Source: Sphingobacteriia bacterium
GTDB lineage: Bacteria; Bacteroidota; Bacteroidia; NS11-12g; UBA9320
DNA: 38,216 nt
NCBI GenBank assembly: GCA_008080835.1
Contig: VMDK01000030.1
Location: 1 to 38,216, forward strand
Direction: 5' to 3'
The notes under the pieces were generated by a model. The model saw only the letters and a program-made list of their open reading frames with translations. It was not told the origin of the DNA and ran no database searches. This document shows positions 10,873-19,581 of the stretch, piece by piece (the stretch's first letter is position 1; each line of letters starts with the position of its first letter). A program made the position numbers and the translations under genes.

Positions 10873-11891
10873 TCTTCCTTGTCGAATCGCCCTTTGCTGA
10901 AAATGCGAATACCGCTGTCCTTCGATTTGCGGATCTTCTTCTGTTCATCTTCCGGTAATGAAGCGATATCCTTGCATTCGTCAGAACAGCATCCTTGATA
11001 TTTCTCGGCGCATTCCGGGCACTGAATGAACAGCAGGTTACATGCCTTGTTGCTGCAATTGGTGTGATGATCGAAAGGACTACCGCATTGGTGGCAATGA
11101 GCGATCACGTCATCCGTGATGCGTTCTTCGAGGCGTTCATCAAACACGAAGTTCTTTCCGTGGAACTTATTCGGAAGTCCTTTTTCGCGAACCTGACGAG
11201 TGTAGTTGATGATGCCACCATTTAGTTGGTAAACGTTCTCAAACCCCTTGTATCGCATATAAGCGCTTGCTTTTTCGCAGCGAATACCGCCGGTACAGTA
11301 CATCACGATCTTGCGATCTTTTTGATCCTCCAGTTCATCAGCGACCAATGGAAGTTGCTCACGGAATGTGTCTACATCCGGACACCATGCACCTTCAAAA
11401 TGGCCAACTTCGCTTTCGTAGTGGTTGCGCATATCAATAAGCACAGTTCCTTCCTCAGAAGTGAGCTCATTGAATTTTTCAGCATCCACATGCACACCGA
11501 TATCCGTTGGGTCGAATTTCGGATCCTCGATCCCGTCAGCGACGATCTTATTGCGGACCTTGATCTTCAGTACATAGAATGACTTCCCGTCATCTTCGAT
11601 GGCCAAGTTCAGTCGGATCCCGTTCAAAAATGGAATGGACTCCAGGGTTTTCTCAAAATGCACGAATTCCCGATACGGAACGGAGATCTGGGCGTTGATC
11701 CCTTCAGCTGCCACGTAGATGCGGCCTAGCACACCACATTCGTCCATGAGTTTGTAAAAGTCATCTCTGAACTGTTGAGGATCCTCAATAGGATGGTAGG
11801 TGTAAAAGGAGATCGTGAGACGTTTCTCCGTACTGGCCATGATCTCGGCCTTGAGTTCTTCTTTGTTCTTCTTATTCGCGAGGTGCGTCAT
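10848..11891 (-). CDS. trhO: Rhodanese-domain tRNA uridine(34) hydroxylase (TrhO/YceA)
   Basis: Rhodanese active site MYCTGGIRCEKASAYM; N-terminal acylphosphatase-like domain; C-terminal Cys-rich CHQCG...CPECAEKYQGCCSDEC; ends TAG. Confidence 0.92.
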   Translation of the reverse strand: MTHLANKKNKEELKAEIMASTEKRLTISFYTYHPIEDPQQFRDDFYKLMDECGVLGRIYVAAEGINAQISVPYREFVHFEKTLESIPFLNGIRLNLAIEDDGKSFYVLKIKVRNKIVADGIEDPKFDPTDIGVHVDAEKFNELTSEEGTVLIDMRNHYESEVGHFEGAWCPDVDTFREQLPLVADELEDQKDRKIVMYCTGGIRCEKASAYMRYKGFENVYQLNGGIINYTRQVREKGLPNKFHGKNFVFDERLEERITDDVIAHCHQCGSPFDHHTNCSNKACNLLFIQCPECAEKYQGCCSDECKDIASLPEDEQKKIRKSKDSGIRIFSKGRFDKEDQSSNASK

Positions 11892-12024
11892 CTTCTTACA
11901 ATTTCAAGTTATAACAAGATGCAAAATCAACCCATGAATACACATATGTCGTTCTGCGAGGGCGCAAAGGTACGGCTAATCCAAGGGATATAGCATTGAT
12001 ATCGCTCAGTCGAATGGTGTTTGA

Positions 12025-13107
12025 TCAATAACCGAAGTGCTTCATGGCATCCGCCACGTTGCGGGCTATGATCTGTCGTCCCACTTGATCGTAGTGCTCC
12101 GTGGTCCAGTTCTGATCGGTGAAATGATAACCACCCACGGCCTCCAGATTATCTACTACGATGGAGTTTTCCGTAGTGTATCGATCCACCAGATAGTCTC
12201 GATTCACCCGCATCAGCCATACCAGATTGTCACCTACGAGACTGTCGGCATATTCGACATTTTCCGCGAGGAGGTTAAATACGACCTTGATATCCTTTTC
12301 GCGACAAGTTTCCACGATGTGGTCGAAGTCAGCCACACGCGGATTTGTTTCGTCGATCCGGAATGCATAGGCCTTGATATAGTGGTCGGCCAGCGCTCGT
12401 TTCGACATATCCTCGGTGCCGTCAGGTAAGGGGAATTTGACCTGCTCGCACCAGGAGCGAATGGATGGATGTGGGAAGGAGATGCTGTCCACCTCAGAAC
12501 TCAGGACATCATGTGTCCACTCTTCCCATTTCAACTTGTCCCGATCCAAAGCGGATCGATTATCGAAGAAGTTCAATGTGAGGAATGTCCGTTTCAGAAG
12601 CGGTGGATGACCACTGAACATCACCTTCTCTTGTTGCATGGCAGATTCCAACTCCGAATATCTTACAGCCTGATCCAGCGTTCGAAGATTCATGGTCACG
12701 ATCACGGTCTTTACTGCACTATTCTCATCTATACGCTCAATGAGCGGGACATATAATCCCGCATGATAGGCTGCATGATTGACCGTGCCGAATTTCCTTT
12801 CCGGGAAATGATAGGAGATAAAATCGCTGATACGATCTTCCAGGGTATCGCGAGTAGGGTGGTAGCTAAAGTTGCTTGATTCACCGAAATAAAGCACTTC
12901 ACAACTATCCTTCATTTGCTGTACATCCAGCAACATCTGGGCGTATTTGTCGAGATCCTCCTCATAGAAATACTCGCTGTAGAGTTGGTTGAATCCAACA
13001 ACCAACAAAATCAAGAGAGGGATTCTCCAGATCAATTTACCGACGATATGTTTCCATTCATTGCTCATGTCAGAACTGGAAATAGATGAATGGATGATTG
13101 GCAACAC
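12025..13107 (-). CDS. SGNH-like / DltD-AlgX-like partner of MBOAT acyltransferase
   Basis: N-terminal TM, VLYFGESSNFSYHP SGNH-like block I, C-terminal YHFTDQNWTTEHYDQVGRQIIA; overlaps the MBOAT gene. Initiation possibly at the internal Met (MSNEWKH). Confidence 0.65.
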   Translation of the reverse strand: MLPIIHSSISSSDMSNEWKHIVGKLIWRIPLLILLVVGFNQLYSEYFYEEDLDKYAQMLLDVQQMKDSCEVLYFGESSNFSYHPTRDTLEDRISDFISYHFPERKFGTVNHAAYHAGLYVPLIERIDENSAVKTVIVTMNLRTLDQAVRYSELESAMQQEKVMFSGHPPLLKRTFLTLNFFDNRSALDRDKLKWEEWTHDVLSSEVDSISFPHPSIRSWCEQVKFPLPDGTEDMSKRALADHYIKAYAFRIDETNPRVADFDHIVETCREKDIKVVFNLLAENVEYADSLVGDNLVWLMRVNRDYLVDRYTTENSIVVDNLEAVGGYHFTDQNWTTEHYDQVGRQIIARNVADAMKHFGY

Positions 13108-14485
13108 CGCCCCAGGCAGTCACCGCGAACAGCATAAAGGCGTACGCGGCCCATCTCACAGGCGTGCGTAATTTGGATAGTCGCATATCGATGCGCGAAT
13201 TGTACAACCAAAACTCCGTGAAGAGGAATAGCGCAATGAGCAGGTACACAAAAGGTTGTATTTCCAGAACTGCCTGACCGGTAGATTCGAATAAGTAGCC
13301 AATGTGTCTGGACGCGTCGCCGGCACTTGAACTTCTGAAAAAGATCCAGGCGAAATTGACGAGAACAAAAGTGCGTACCCCGTGCAAGATCTTGACAAGG
13401 ATAGAGCTCTCCTGCTTTGGTTTTCCCCAGACGAATCGTTCCAATAAATACAATACGCCATGAATACATCCCCAGATCATGAAGGTCCAGTTTGCCCCAT
13501 GCCAGAACCCGCTAACCGCAAAGACCAAGAGGATGTTAAATACCCAGCGATAGGTCTTGACCCTATTACCGCCCAGAGGCAAATAGAGGTAATCTCTGAA
13601 CCAGGTCGATAGGGAAATATGCCAGCGCTTCCAGAACTCCGAGATACTCGAGCTAAGGTAAGGTGTCCGGAAGTTGTCCATAAGATCGATACCCAGCATG
13701 CAGGCTGCACCTTGAGCGATCAGTGTATATCCGGCAAAATCCGTATAGATCTGGAATCCAAATGCAAGAGTTCCAAACCACCTAGACAGCAGATCGAACC
13801 GCAATGGGTCTTCATACACCTGATCCACAATGGGAGCCAGATTGTCCGCGATGCAGATCTTGAGGAAGAAACCGAAGATCAGTAGCTTGAACGCTTTACT
13901 CATGCGTTCATAGGTTATGAACTGTTTGGCCTTGAGTTGAGGCATCAGATGGCTGAATCGTTCGATCGGTCCGGCCACGAGCTGAGGGAAGAACGACACG
14001 AAGAGTGCAAAATATCCAGGATGGTTCTCGGGCTCCGTTTTCCCGTAATACACGTCGAGCGTATAGCTCATCGTTTGGAAGGTATAGAATGAGATACCGA
14101 CCGGTATGGCGAAATAAAGTCCGTGCACGATCACCCCGAGGATCGGATGATCCACCATGTAGATAGTGAGTAGCATTGGGTCCTTTTCGGGCAGGAAGAG
14201 TATAAGGTATTTGAAGAAAGCCAGTACTCCGAGATTGACCGACATGGATATGGAAAGCCACAGTCTACGGATAGGTGTACGCTGCGATCGGTGAATCTTT
14301 CGGGCCGCCCAATAGTCGACCACGGTGCTCAGTAAGATCAACGGTAAATATTCCACTCTCCACCACGCATAGAACAGGTAGGAGCATAACAACAGAAGCA
14401 GCCACCTGAATTTGTGTGGAAGCAGATAGTACAAGAGCACTACCGAGGGCAGGAATACCAGAAATGCTACCGAGTTAAATAACAA
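13070..14485 (-). CDS. MBOAT O-acyltransferase (AlgI/DltB-like)
   Basis: 471 aa polytopic; GPIERFSHLMPQL, SSSISEFWKRWHISLSTWFRDYLYLPLGGN, GFWHGANWTFMIWGCIHG signatures with catalytic His. Confidence 0.95.
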   Translation of the reverse strand: MLFNSVAFLVFLPSVVLLYYLLPHKFRWLLLLLCSYLFYAWWRVEYLPLILLSTVVDYWAARKIHRSQRTPIRRLWLSISMSVNLGVLAFFKYLILFLPEKDPMLLTIYMVDHPILGVIVHGLYFAIPVGISFYTFQTMSYTLDVYYGKTEPENHPGYFALFVSFFPQLVAGPIERFSHLMPQLKAKQFITYERMSKAFKLLIFGFFLKICIADNLAPIVDQVYEDPLRFDLLSRWFGTLAFGFQIYTDFAGYTLIAQGAACMLGIDLMDNFRTPYLSSSISEFWKRWHISLSTWFRDYLYLPLGGNRVKTYRWVFNILLVFAVSGFWHGANWTFMIWGCIHGVLYLLERFVWGKPKQESSILVKILHGVRTFVLVNFAWIFFRSSSAGDASRHIGYLFESTGQAVLEIQPFVYLLIALFLFTEFWLYNSRIDMRLSKLRTPVRWAAYAFMLFAVTAWGGVANHPFIYFQF

Positions 14486-14528
14486 CGTTCAATTGTTGAT
14501 TTTTGCAAAAATATCCTTTTCGAAAAGC

Positions 14529-15164
14529 ATGCGACTTCGACTTCTTCCGGTTGTACTCTTTCTGACGCTGTCTGCAGTAGCTCAGCGCGACATCACGTGG
14601 AAGTCGTACGGCGATGCATATATGGGCCCGAGCAAATGGACTGTTGGGTTCACCGGGAACCGCTCAGTTGCAGACGGGGAACCGGTCAGGTTCTTTGGCA
14701 TCTATGTGGGAAAGGACTACGACGATCTGTTGCGATTGGCGTTGGGAATACAGTTTCTGAGCCCAAATCTCTACGAACAGGAGATCATTCCTCGTGGAAC
14801 GGTGACCGATACCATCTGGCGCACAACAGACATGGCTTACTGGTTCTTTCGAACAGAATTGACGTACTACCGGACTCCTAAATGGAAGATGACCGTACCG
14901 GTGTCACTTGGATTGGGAAGTATGAAGGAATCGGAGCGATTCAGTAACCGCGTCACACCACGGATCCGGGAACGCCTCACAGTGCCCCTTGATGTAGGCA
15001 CACAAGCCATTTACTTCGTGAATCCCTGGTTCGGACTCAAGGCAGGATTGGGATTGAGATTTGCTTTCGGAAAAGAGAGCTTCTCTACCTTTTCAGCACC
15101 CTATTACAAATTGGGATTCGGGCTCTACCCGATGGAACTCTACAAGTTCATGACTTCGGATTGA
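14529..15164 (+). CDS. Hypothetical secreted protein, possible outer-membrane barrel
   Basis: Signal peptide MRLRLLPVVLFLTLSAVAQ; beta-rich C-terminus. In-frame start at 14529 preferred over 14493. Confidence 0.55.
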   Translation: MRLRLLPVVLFLTLSAVAQRDITWKSYGDAYMGPSKWTVGFTGNRSVADGEPVRFFGIYVGKDYDDLLRLALGIQFLSPNLYEQEIIPRGTVTDTIWRTTDMAYWFFRTELTYYRTPKWKMTVPVSLGLGSMKESERFSNRVTPRIRERLTVPLDVGTQAIYFVNPWFGLKAGLGLRFAFGKESFSTFSAPYYKLGFGLYPMELYKFMTSD

Positions 15165-15168
15165 GATC

Positions 15169-16593
15169 CTACTTTTGGTCGGCTTCGGGGTGTCGCTCTT
15201 TGAACTCCTCGATCAACAGATCACAGATCTCGTACAAGTTCTCGGCAGGTGCGTTCTTGAAACGGATCTTTTTGAACTCATCCAGAACGATTACCTGAGG
15301 AGTACTGATGATATGGTACTTCTCACGGAAGTTACTCTTGTTGAAGGCGTCCATCACGTTGATCCATGTAAGACCTTTCTCACGGATATACTTCTTCCAA
15401 CCTTTCCAATCGCCTTGAGTGTAGACCGCATAGACCTGCACACCCTTTGAGTTCATGCTGTCGTAAAGTTCCTTAAGCTTCGGAAGCTCTTTTTTACAAT
15501 GACCACATTCAGGATCCCAGAAAACGACAATGGTCACCGGATACTCGATCTTGGACAAGGTATATTCTCGCACAAATGTGGTATCCACCAGGGTCAGGTC
15601 GGGAGCCACTTCGTGACAAAGCGTCGGGCCGATTTTCGCTGCGTGATCACACATTTTGTTCACCAATGCTGAATCCGCCCAGAAGCATCGTCCTGCGCAG
15701 TAGTAATTGCTTGCCATGTGCCAAAGCATGCGATCCATACACATGAGTTTCGATTCTTCGTAATGCTTGGTGGTCCACCAGACCGTGTATTTGAATAGTT
15801 CATCTGAACCGTACTCTTCCATCTTTCCTGCGAGCATATCAATGGCAGGAATGATCGAGTCGGCGATCTGAACGTGCAGTTTGGTGAAGTAGTACTGGAG
15901 CTTGCGATGGAACAACGGAGTACGGATCAGTCCGTCCTCTTTGAGGTTGATATTGTCCCAATAGTGCTCACGGTAGTACAGGAAGCCCTTTCCGGTCGTA
16001 TCTTTTTCAAGTTCTTCCGGAACTTTTACTTCCAATCCGGCCTGGAACACAGTGGCTACAAAGCTATTCGGATGCTTGGCAATGATATCGAGACGCTTGT
16101 CTTTAACTGCTTGATCGATCGCAGCTTTTTCTTTCTCGATCTCCTCTTTGTCCTTATCGTTCTTGGCAGCTTCCTCCTTATTCTTCAACGCTCTCATTTG
16201 CATGCTTGCTTCGTGAGCGAATTGGTCGAATTCCAAAAAGATCTGGTTCTCATTGGAACCGTACACCTTTTTGTTCATCACGCTGAGAGTTGTATCAAAA
16301 TCAATACGGAATTCCTGGTCGTCTTCCGGAATGACCAGTTCGATATACGTGCGGTTCGGGATCACAAGCAGATAGATCCCATCGAGGAGTTTGTTGTCTC
16401 CCTGGAAAACCACCTTACCCTTAGGGCTTACTTCTGCCGTATCAACGATACGGTTTTGATCGGCGTAGTAGTGCGCCAGGATGCAGTCACCGCTGCTTAC
16501 TCCTTCAATATTGAACTCGATCTTGTGTCCCTGTGATCTGGCTGAGAATGAAAAAGACAGTCCGGCCAGCAACAGAAAGATATATTTATTCAT
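15169..16593 (-). CDS. Secreted thioredoxin-fold protein (TlpA-like, DUF5106/DUF4369-type N-terminus)
   Basis: Signal peptide; thioredoxin-fold VVFWDPECGHCKKELPKLKELYDSM; ends TAG. Confidence 0.85.
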   Translation of the reverse strand: MNKYIFLLLAGLSFSFSARSQGHKIEFNIEGVSSGDCILAHYYADQNRIVDTAEVSPKGKVVFQGDNKLLDGIYLLVIPNRTYIELVIPEDDQEFRIDFDTTLSVMNKKVYGSNENQIFLEFDQFAHEASMQMRALKNKEEAAKNDKDKEEIEKEKAAIDQAVKDKRLDIIAKHPNSFVATVFQAGLEVKVPEELEKDTTGKGFLYYREHYWDNINLKEDGLIRTPLFHRKLQYYFTKLHVQIADSIIPAIDMLAGKMEEYGSDELFKYTVWWTTKHYEESKLMCMDRMLWHMASNYYCAGRCFWADSALVNKMCDHAAKIGPTLCHEVAPDLTLVDTTFVREYTLSKIEYPVTIVVFWDPECGHCKKELPKLKELYDSMNSKGVQVYAVYTQGDWKGWKKYIREKGLTWINVMDAFNKSNFREKYHIISTPQVIVLDEFKKIRFKNAPAENLYEICDLLIEEFKERHPEADQK

Positions 16594-16690
16594 GTGAGAT
16601 GCGATTTTCGGGTCGACAAAAATAACTTAAGTAATGTTTCGCTTATCAGCAGCAAAGTTTGTACCACGTAATAATTATACTTGAAGCTAC

Positions 16691-17038
16691 ATGACCCAAT
16701 CTCAGAACACGGATTTCTTCCAAATGGTTTACCAGGTCGTTCGCCTTATACCCGAAGGACGTGTGACGAGTTACGGTGCTATCGCAAAATATCTGGGAGC
16801 GGCGCGTTCAGCTAGAATGGTCGGTTGGGCGATGAATGCCAGTCATGCACAAACACCTGAAGTGCCGGCGCACAGAGTCGTGAATCGACTCGGAATGTTG
16901 AGTGGCAAGGCGCATTTCCATCCCCCGGAAAGGATGGAAAAACTGCTTGCCTCAGAGGGGGTCATCGTTGTCGACGATCAGATCCAGAATTTCAAGGAGA
17001 AGTTCTGGGACCCAGAGGAGGAATTAGGCTTGGATTGA
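16691..17038 (+). CDS. Alkyltransferase-like (ATL) DNA repair protein, MGMT homolog lacking the nucleophilic Cys
   Basis: IPEGRVTSYGAIAKYLGAARSARMVGWAMN and PAHRVVNRLGMLSGK where MGMTs have PCHRVV. Confidence 0.88.
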   Translation: MTQSQNTDFFQMVYQVVRLIPEGRVTSYGAIAKYLGAARSARMVGWAMNASHAQTPEVPAHRVVNRLGMLSGKAHFHPPERMEKLLASEGVIVVDDQIQNFKEKFWDPEEELGLD

Positions 17039-17413
17039 GTCCTCTTCAGAGTCTTCGTTAGTTTGCTCAGTGTGCATGGACCAACGACTTTCCATTTTTT
17101 TCTTGAATGCTGCGCGTTCGTCGGGGCTCATAGACTCCCACTTGTGCTTCATATGGGATTTCCAACGATGGTCTTTCCGTTTTCCTGAACCGTTCCCAAA
17201 TCCTCCGAATAGGATCTTGCTCATGATCAGGATACCAATGGCCTGTTTGAAAGTGATGACCGTAAGTCCAAAGATCGCCGGCATCAACCAGTTCCAAAGG
17301 TGCATGAACACCCATCCAAACAAGAGGATGGCCAGAATAATAAAGATCGCAATGGCGATACCTTTTCCCACTTTTTTCGCGAAGTAGAACGGCGTGTGTG
17401 ATGTGTTTCCCAT
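17024..17413 (-). CDS. Small membrane protein downstream of sigma factor
   Basis: Two hydrophobic segments, C-terminal WESMSPDERAAFKKKMESRW; start MGNTS at 17413 is 4 nt after the extended sigma-factor TAA; ORF track start is 17425. Confidence 0.6.
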   Translation of the reverse strand: MGNTSHTPFYFAKKVGKGIAIAIFIILAILLFGWVFMHLWNWLMPAIFGLTVITFKQAIGILIMSKILFGGFGNGSGKRKDHRWKSHMKHKWESMSPDERAAFKKKMESRWSMHTEQTNEDSEEDSIQA

Positions 17414-17417
17414 AGTG

Positions 17418-17981
17418 TTATTCAATTTCTTTATAGTATTCGATCAGTTTCTCTCGCAGATGGAGCACTGCATAGCGCTTTCTCGACAGAAGGGTATTTA
17501 CCGGGACTCCCAGTTTCTCAGATAGTTCATTGAAACTTCGTCCGTTGATCTCGTGTTCTACGAAGACTTCACGTTGTACAGCCGGGATCTAGGCCAGAGC
17601 TTCAACGACGGCATCCATCACCGAACCTTGCCAGAATTCATCTTCGACCGTAGTTCCTGAGGTCTTCTGAAGAAGAGGGTTCAGCTCGTCGAAAATGTCG
17701 AGGTCCAGTAGTTCTTCGCTCTTCTTTCGACCACCGTCGATAATGCGATTCCTAGCCACGCGGAACATCCAGGCACTGATCTGCTCGATCGGTCGCATTG
17801 GATCGAAGTTCAAGAAGAATTGAGACACCACATCCTGATAGATGTCTTCGGCATCCTCGAGGTTTCGAACGCGCTTTCTGATGAAATTCAGCAGCTTGCT
17901 TCCGTTCTTTTCGATCGCCTTGGCGACTTCCTCGTTCTTCTTGCGATCCATTTCTAATTCGAGGCTCATGCTCTCCATCAA
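17418..17981 (-). pseudogene. RNA polymerase sigma-70 family (ECF-type) factor, interrupted by in-frame TAG at 17589-17591
   Basis: Region 2: NFIRKRVRNLEDAEDIYQDVVSQFFLNF...ISAWMFRVARNRIIDGGRKK; ...AVVEALA-TAG-IPAVQREVFVEHEINGRSFNELSEKLGVPVNTLLSRKRYAVLHLREKLIEYYKEIE-TAA. The post-TAG segment is a clear sigma region 4. Confidence 0.8.
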
Positions 17982-18021
17982 TCATGCTGACGGATGAGCC
18001 GGGGTAATATTTTAAACATAC

Positions 18022-18052
18022 AAAAAAGTCCCGGGCATATTGCCGGGACTTT
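18022..18052 (-). terminator. Intrinsic terminator after the AAA/VWA operon
   Basis: On the minus strand AGTCCCGGCA-ATA-TGCCCGGGACT followed by TTTTTT; about 40 nt past the AAA gene stop (18092). Confidence 0.85.
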
Positions 18053-18091
18053 CCTCATAAACGCAGGAACTACCTGCCTTTTTCGATAAGA

Positions 18092-19567
18092 TCACTCCTC
18101 AAACCCTTTCAGCATCGATCCCACCAGATCGCCGAAAGTGGTGGAGTCTTTTGAACTGGTCTTGCTTAGTTTGGAATGTTCTGCCAAACCATGCAAGGCG
18201 AATTCCATCCATACGTAATGGAACATGTTCCCTTTGTCTTCCACCGAGTTCTTGACGAATTCTCCGAGTCCTTCCACCTTGTTCAGGAACTCCGCGTACT
18301 TGCGATCACTGGAGTTGAAGGCTACCGGTAAGTTATTTCCTTTCTCAAACCAATGGATCACGCGGTTGATCGCTGGGTTTTCATCTTCTTTACCATCAGT
18401 CATATCTCCGAAGTATTTGGTGAATGTTTTACGGATCGCTTTTCCGATCAGGATGCGAGCTACGTTGAACGGTCCTTCCTGCTCTCCTTCGTAGACCATT
18501 TCGATCTTCCCGGTGATACTTGGAATTATGCTGTACAGGTCCATGATCCGGGCCGGAGTCTTCTTTTCGGCGTTGATCAACGCTCGTCGCTCAGCAGCAC
18601 TGACCAGATTTTCCATGGCACTGATGCTCAACCGAGCACTCACCCCGCTTTTCGGGTCAACGAACTCATTGTCGCGGGCTTCGAACACTACTTCTTCGAT
18701 CAGTTCTCGCAGAAGGTCTGGGATCTCGACGAGCTTTTCCTGCTCAGGATGGATCTTCGCTTCCTGAGCGGTGATCGCCATGGATACGGCGAGGTCTTTT
18801 GGGTAATGTGTCAGGATCTGGCTACCGATCCGATCCTTGAGCGGAGTCACGATACTTCCGCGATTGGTGTAGTCTTCCGGGTTTGCGGTAAACACAAACT
18901 GTATGTCCAAGGGCATTCTGAATTTGAATCCTCGGATCTGAATGTCTTTTTCCTGCAGGATATTGAACAGAGCCACTTGTATCCTGGGTTGCAGATCCGG
19001 GATCTCATTTAAACAGAATATGCATCGGTTAGCTCTCGGGATCAGCCCGTAATGGATCACTCCTTCGTCGTTGTAGGAGAGCTTCTCATTTACAGCTTTG
19101 ATCGGGTCGATATCTCCGATCAGATCGGCTACAGAAACATCCGGAGTTGCGAGCTTCTCCACATATCGCTCGTCACGATGCAGCCATTCGATGGGCATCT
19201 TATTTCCTTCCTTGCGGATCTTTTCCTTGCTCGCTTCTGTGATCGGAGCCAGAGGATCTTCATTGAGCTCTGAACCGGGGATCACCGGGATATATTCGTC
19301 CAACAAGGCAACGATCGAACGTGCCATGCGTGTTTTTGCCTGACCACGAAGTCCGAGCAGGTTGATATTATGCTTGCTCAACAACGCGCGTTGTAGATCC
19401 GGAATGACCGTATCGTCATATCCGATCAGGTCGCGGAATAGCTTTTCCTCATAGCGCAAAGCCACGCTCAGGTTGTGTCGTATCTCCTCCTTGATGCTTC
19501 GCGGGGTATAATCGCTCGACTTAAGATCGCCGAGATTTTTGATCCGTTTTGTATCAGCTTTGATCAT
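18092..19567 (-). CDS. Magnesium chelatase/MoxR-like AAA+ ATPase
   Basis: LLGLRGQAKTRMARSIVALLDEYIPV, AVNEKLSYNDEGVIHYGLIPRANRCIFCLNEIPDLQPRIQVALFNILQEKDIQIRG; sensor VFTANPEDYTNRGSIVTPLKDRIGS. Confidence 0.9.
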   Translation of the reverse strand: MIKADTKRIKNLGDLKSSDYTPRSIKEEIRHNLSVALRYEEKLFRDLIGYDDTVIPDLQRALLSKHNINLLGLRGQAKTRMARSIVALLDEYIPVIPGSELNEDPLAPITEASKEKIRKEGNKMPIEWLHRDERYVEKLATPDVSVADLIGDIDPIKAVNEKLSYNDEGVIHYGLIPRANRCIFCLNEIPDLQPRIQVALFNILQEKDIQIRGFKFRMPLDIQFVFTANPEDYTNRGSIVTPLKDRIGSQILTHYPKDLAVSMAITAQEAKIHPEQEKLVEIPDLLRELIEEVVFEARDNEFVDPKSGVSARLSISAMENLVSAAERRALINAEKKTPARIMDLYSIIPSITGKIEMVYEGEQEGPFNVARILIGKAIRKTFTKYFGDMTDGKEDENPAINRVIHWFEKGNNLPVAFNSSDRKYAEFLNKVEGLGEFVKNSVEDKGNMFHYVWMEFALHGLAEHSKLSKTSSKDSTTFGDLVGSMLKGFEE

Positions 19568-19581
19568 GTATTTCGTCTATA

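Noticed and set aside
15874-16536. 220-aa plus-strand ORF opposite the TlpA-like gene (and the similar 18353..19012 ORF opposite the AAA gene)
   Set aside because: Antisense shadows of conserved genes without recognisable motifs.
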